DNA of 64,000 nt from Nonlabens xylanidelens. Lineage in GTDB: Bacteria; Bacteroidota; Bacteroidia; Flavobacteriales; Flavobacteriaceae. The stretch is from assembly GCF_002934445.1 (NCBI RefSeq), contig NZ_PTJE01000001.1, positions 1,054,001-1,118,000 on the forward strand. The letters run 5' to 3'. The position numbers and the translations under genes were made by a program. The notes under the pieces are model-generated. The model made no database searches. It was not told the origin of the DNA and saw only the letters and a program-made list of their open reading frames with translations. Positions 61,547 to 64,000 of this stretch are shown one piece after another (within the stretch, counting starts at the first letter, position 1; each line of letters starts with the position of its first letter).

Positions 61547-62062
61547 ATGACAAGAGAACAAAAAGCAAATGTTATACAAGATTTGACTGCTACGTTAGCT
61601 GAAAATTCAACTATTTATTTAGCAGACATATCTGGTTTAAATGCATTAGATACATCAAATTTACGTAGAGCTTGTTTTAAAGCTAACGTAAAAATGGCAG
61701 TAGTAAAGAATACACTTCTTTCTAAAGCTATGGAAGCATCAGATAAGGATTTTGCTGAATTACCTGAATTATTAAAAGGTAATACTGCAATTATGTTATC
61801 AGAGGTTGCAAATAGCCCTGCTAAAGTAATTGAAACTTTCCGTAAGAAGTCTGATAAGCCTGTGCTTAAAGGAGCTTATATTGAGGAAGCAATTTACGTA
61901 GGAGATGATATGCTTAGTACATTAAGTAATATCAAATCTAAGGAAGAAATGATTGGAGAAATCATTGGTCTTCTACAAAGTCCAGCTAAGAATGTTGTTT
62001 CAGCACTTAAATCAGGTGGTGGTACAATAGCAGGATTAATCAAAACTCTATCTGAAAGATAG
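61547..62062 (+). CDS. rplJ: 50S ribosomal protein uL10
   Basis: 171 residues. [32 protein letters not shown] and [20 protein letters not shown] match the stalk base protein that anchors bL12 dimers through its C-terminal helix. 11 bases after rplA; the 53-base gap to rplL contains no hairpin that I can see. Confidence 0.97.
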   Translation: MTREQKANVIQDLTATLAENSTIYLADISGLNALDTSNLRRACFKANVKMAVVKNTLLSKAMEASDKDFAELPELLKGNTAIMLSEVANSPAKVIETFRKKSDKPVLKGAYIEEAIYVGDDMLSTLSNIKSKEEMIGEIIGLLQSPAKNVVSALKSGGGTIAGLIKTLSER

Positions 62063-62115
62063 AACACAAATTAGTACGCAAACAATTATTTATAAATTTT
62101 ATTAAAACGATAGAA

Positions 62116-62490
62116 ATGGCAGATTTAAAAGATTTCGCAGAACAGTTAGTTAACCTTACTGTGAAAGAAGTAAACGAATTAGCGACTATACTTAAAGATG
62201 AGTATGGTATCGAACCAGCAGCAGCGGCAGTTGCTATGGCAGCACCTGGTCAAGGTGGCGGAGACGCTGCTGAAGAGCAAACAGAATTTGATGTAATCCT
62301 TAAAGCTGCAGGTGGTGCTAAGCTAGCTGTTGTTAAACTTGTAAAAGAACTTACAGGAGCAGGATTAAAAGATGCAAAAGGTTTAGTTGATAGTGCACCA
62401 TCTCCAATCAAGGAAGGTGTTTCTAAAGATGAAGCAGAAGCACTTAAAGCTCAGCTTGAAGAAGCAGGAGCTGAGGTTGAGTTGAAGTAA
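62116..62490 (+). CDS. rplL: 50S ribosomal protein bL12 (L7/L12)
   Basis: 124 residues. N-terminal dimer domain ([23 protein letters not shown]), Ala/Gly hinge ([20 protein letters not shown]), C-terminal domain with [39 protein letters not shown]. Recruits translation factors to the ribosome. A hairpin separates it from rpoB. Confidence 0.97.
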   Translation: MADLKDFAEQLVNLTVKEVNELATILKDEYGIEPAAAAVAMAAPGQGGGDAAEEQTEFDVILKAAGGAKLAVVKLVKELTGAGLKDAKGLVDSAPSPIKEGVSKDEAEALKAQLEEAGAEVELK

Positions 62491-62512
62491 TTCTTCTTAC
62501 CAAAACATTATC

Positions 62513-62549
62513 GGTTTAGACCTGTGAGCATTGCTCACAGGGCTAGACC
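62513..62549 (+). other. Conserved-position hairpin between rplL and rpoB
   Basis: CCTGTGAGC / GCTCACAGG (9-bp perfect inner stem, ATT loop) inside an outer stem GGTTTAG / CTAGACC with one G-U and one internal mismatch. ATTTTGCG follows, a poor T-run. Position matches the rplL-rpoB attenuator and RNase III site of Escherichia coli, so it may reduce or process rpoBC mRNA. Confidence 0.7.
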
Positions 62550-62614
62550 ATTTTGCGTATAAAGATGAGACGTCGTCGATAACGCTTTTTTTAACAATTT
62601 AATACCGTGCATTG

Positions 62615-64000
62615 ATGCTAGCAACAAACACAGAGAGAATTAATTTTTCAACGGTAACTAATAAGGCAGAATATCCTGACTTGCTGGATATCCAAATTAA
62701 ATCCTTTCAGGACTTTTTTCAGCTAGAGACTAAATCTGATAAAAGAGAAGTTGAAGGTTTGTATAATACCTTCATGGAGAATTTTCCAATTACTGATACT
62801 CGTAATCAGTTTGTTTTGGAATTTCTTGATTACTTCGTAGATCCACCTCGTTATTCTATTCAGGAATGTATAGAGCGTGGTCTAACTTATAGCGTGCCTC
62901 TTAAATCACGTTTGAAATTATATTGTACAGATCCTGAACATGAGGATTTTGAAACAATCGTACAAGATGTTTATCTTGGTACTATCCCTTACATGACACC
63001 TTCTGGTACTTTTTGTATTAATGGAGCTGAGCGTGTGGTTGTATCTCAGTTACACAGGTCTCCTGGTGTTTTCTTTGGTCAATCTTTCCATGCAAATGGT
63101 ACTAAATTATATTCTGCTCGTGTAATTCCTTTTAAAGGATCATGGATAGAATTTGCGACAGATATTAATAGTGTAATGTACGCTTATATCGATCGTAAAA
63201 AGAAATTACCTGTTACAACACTTTTCCGTGCTATTGGCTTTGAAAGAGATAAAGATATCTTAGGTATTTTTGATCTTGCTGAAGAAGTTAAGGCAAGTAA
63301 AACAGGTCTTAAAAAATACTTAGGTCGCAAGCTTGCTGCTCGTGTACTAAGAACTTGGCATGAAGATTTCGTTGATGAAGATACTGGAGAAGTAGTATCT
63401 ATTGAGCGTAATGAAATTGTTCTTGATAGAGATACAATTCTTGAAAAGGAACACATAGATGAGATAATTGATTCTCAAGCTAAGACTATTCTTCTTCATA
63501 AGGAAGATAATATGTCTGCTGATTATGCCATTATACATAATACCTTACAAAAGGATCCTACAAACTCTGAAAAAGAGGCTGTAGAACATATATATAGACA
63601 ATTACGTAACGCTGAGCCGCCTGATGAAGAAACTGCTCGTGGAATCATCGATAAATTATTCTTCTCTGATCAGAGATATAATTTAGGTGAGGTAGGTCGT
63701 TACCGTATGAATAAAAAATTGAATCTTGATATTCCTATGGATAAGCAGGTGCTTACCAAGGAAGATATCATTACTATTATTAAGCATTTGATCATGTTGA
63801 TCAACTCTAAGGCAGAGATTGATGATATTGATCACTTATCTAACCGTCGTGTTCGTACGGTAGGTGAGCAGTTAAGTTCACAGTTTGGTGTAGGTCTTGC
63901 TCGTATGGCTCGTACTATACGTGAGCGTATGAATGTTAGAGATAATGAAGTGTTTACACCTATTGACCTTATTAATGCTAAGACATTGTCTTCTGTTATT
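62615..64000 (+). CDS. rpoB: DNA-directed RNA polymerase subunit beta (3' end outside window)
   Basis: 462 codons are visible from ATG 62615 ([14 protein letters not shown]) and remain open to the window end. The beta subunit blocks [72 protein letters not shown], and [14 protein letters not shown] are diagnostic. It follows rplL after 124 bases that contain a hairpin. The rifampicin-region would lie just past the edge. Confidence 0.97.
   Translation, partial: MLATNTERINFSTVTNKAEYPDLLDIQIKSFQDFFQLETKSDKREVEGLYNTFMENFPITDTRNQFVLEFLDYFVDPPRYSIQECIERGLTYSVPLKSRLKLYCTDPEHEDFETIVQDVYLGTIPYMTPSGTFCINGAERVVVSQLHRSPGVFFGQSFHANGTKLYSARVIPFKGSWIEFATDINSVMYAYIDRKKKLPVTTLFRAIGFERDKDILGIFDLAEEVKASKTGLKKYLGRKLAARVLRTWHEDFVDEDTGEVVSIERNEIVLDRDTILEKEHIDEIIDSQAKTILLHKEDNMSADYAIIHNTLQKDPTNSEKEAVEHIYRQLRNAEPPDEETARGIIDKLFFSDQRYNLGEVGRYRMNKKLNLDIPMDKQVLTKEDIITIIKHLIMLINSKAEIDDIDHLSNRRVRTVGEQLSSQFGVGLARMARTIRERMNVRDNEVFTPIDLINAKTLSSVI

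Overview
The window is 64 kb of an AT-rich bacterial chromosome that I assign to the family Flavobacteriaceae (Bacteroidota), probably a marine member; the genus cannot be fixed from sequence alone. The evidence is the gldJ-porU-porV gliding/type IX secretion locus, promoters with the Bacteroidota -7 element TAnnTTTG, almost no Shine-Dalgarno sequences except a 12-base one in front of rpsU, an HMG-CoA reductase, and many short-signal-peptide lipoproteins.

Layout. 1-9 kb: gldJ (partial, minus), then porU, porV, cdd (apparently with an ATC start), pdhA and pdhC. 9-16 kb: an M28 peptidase and an SDR, a poorly coding stretch with small ORFs, purK facing a fused hpt-adk gene, obg and a secreted two-repeat protein. 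16-23 kb: namZ and a LolE-like permease that overlap at their 5' ends, a twice-frameshifted lipoprotein gene, and a tight operon of S41 protease, orphan DppC-type permease and a NUC1 nuclease. 23-28 kb: surE, a small membrane protein, lpxB, an NlpC/P60 lipoprotein and comEC. 28-33 kb: a thioredoxin-like protein, a POT peptide transporter and a DPP-IV peptidase, which together suit oligopeptide feeding. 33-40 kb: HMG-CoA reductase, cupin and membrane protein, thioredoxin-like lipoprotein, gpmI, a flavoprotein and a REP-type (Y1) transposase-like gene. 40-49 kb: an aldehyde dehydrogenase, SDR and ACMSD-type decarboxylase that look like parts of the kynurenine/aminomuconate route, with apbE, a methyltransferase, map and a CBS-type PLP enzyme. 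49-56 kb: a DUF2851 protein, PspC-like protein, K+ channel, Na+:alanine symporter with a secreted Ig/SprB-like N-terminus, a helix-hairpin-helix protein and an acyl-CoA dehydrogenase. 56-64 kb: rpsU, xerC, hpf, four tRNA genes, tuf, tRNA-Trp, secE, nusG, rplKAJL and the start of rpoB.

Most of the window is housekeeping. The outstanding signal is a 14-20 bp perfect palindrome with core GCTTTCGCGAAAGC. Fifteen intact copies occur between 1.0 and 55.9 kb, spaced 1.8-5.3 kb apart (mean about 3.9 kb, standard deviation by hand about 0.9 kb), never two in one gene, 12 of them inside coding sequence in all three frames (AFAKA, LSRK, RFRES), and none in the last 8 kb of translation and transcription genes. 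This is far more even than random placement and looks like a genome-wide positioned protein-binding or DNA-uptake/maintenance site. Other notable points are the hpt-adk fusion, the ATC start of cdd, a 15-bp terminator-like hairpin inside the first codons of the helix-hairpin-helix gene, apparently leaderless promoters, and the rpsU Shine-Dalgarno.
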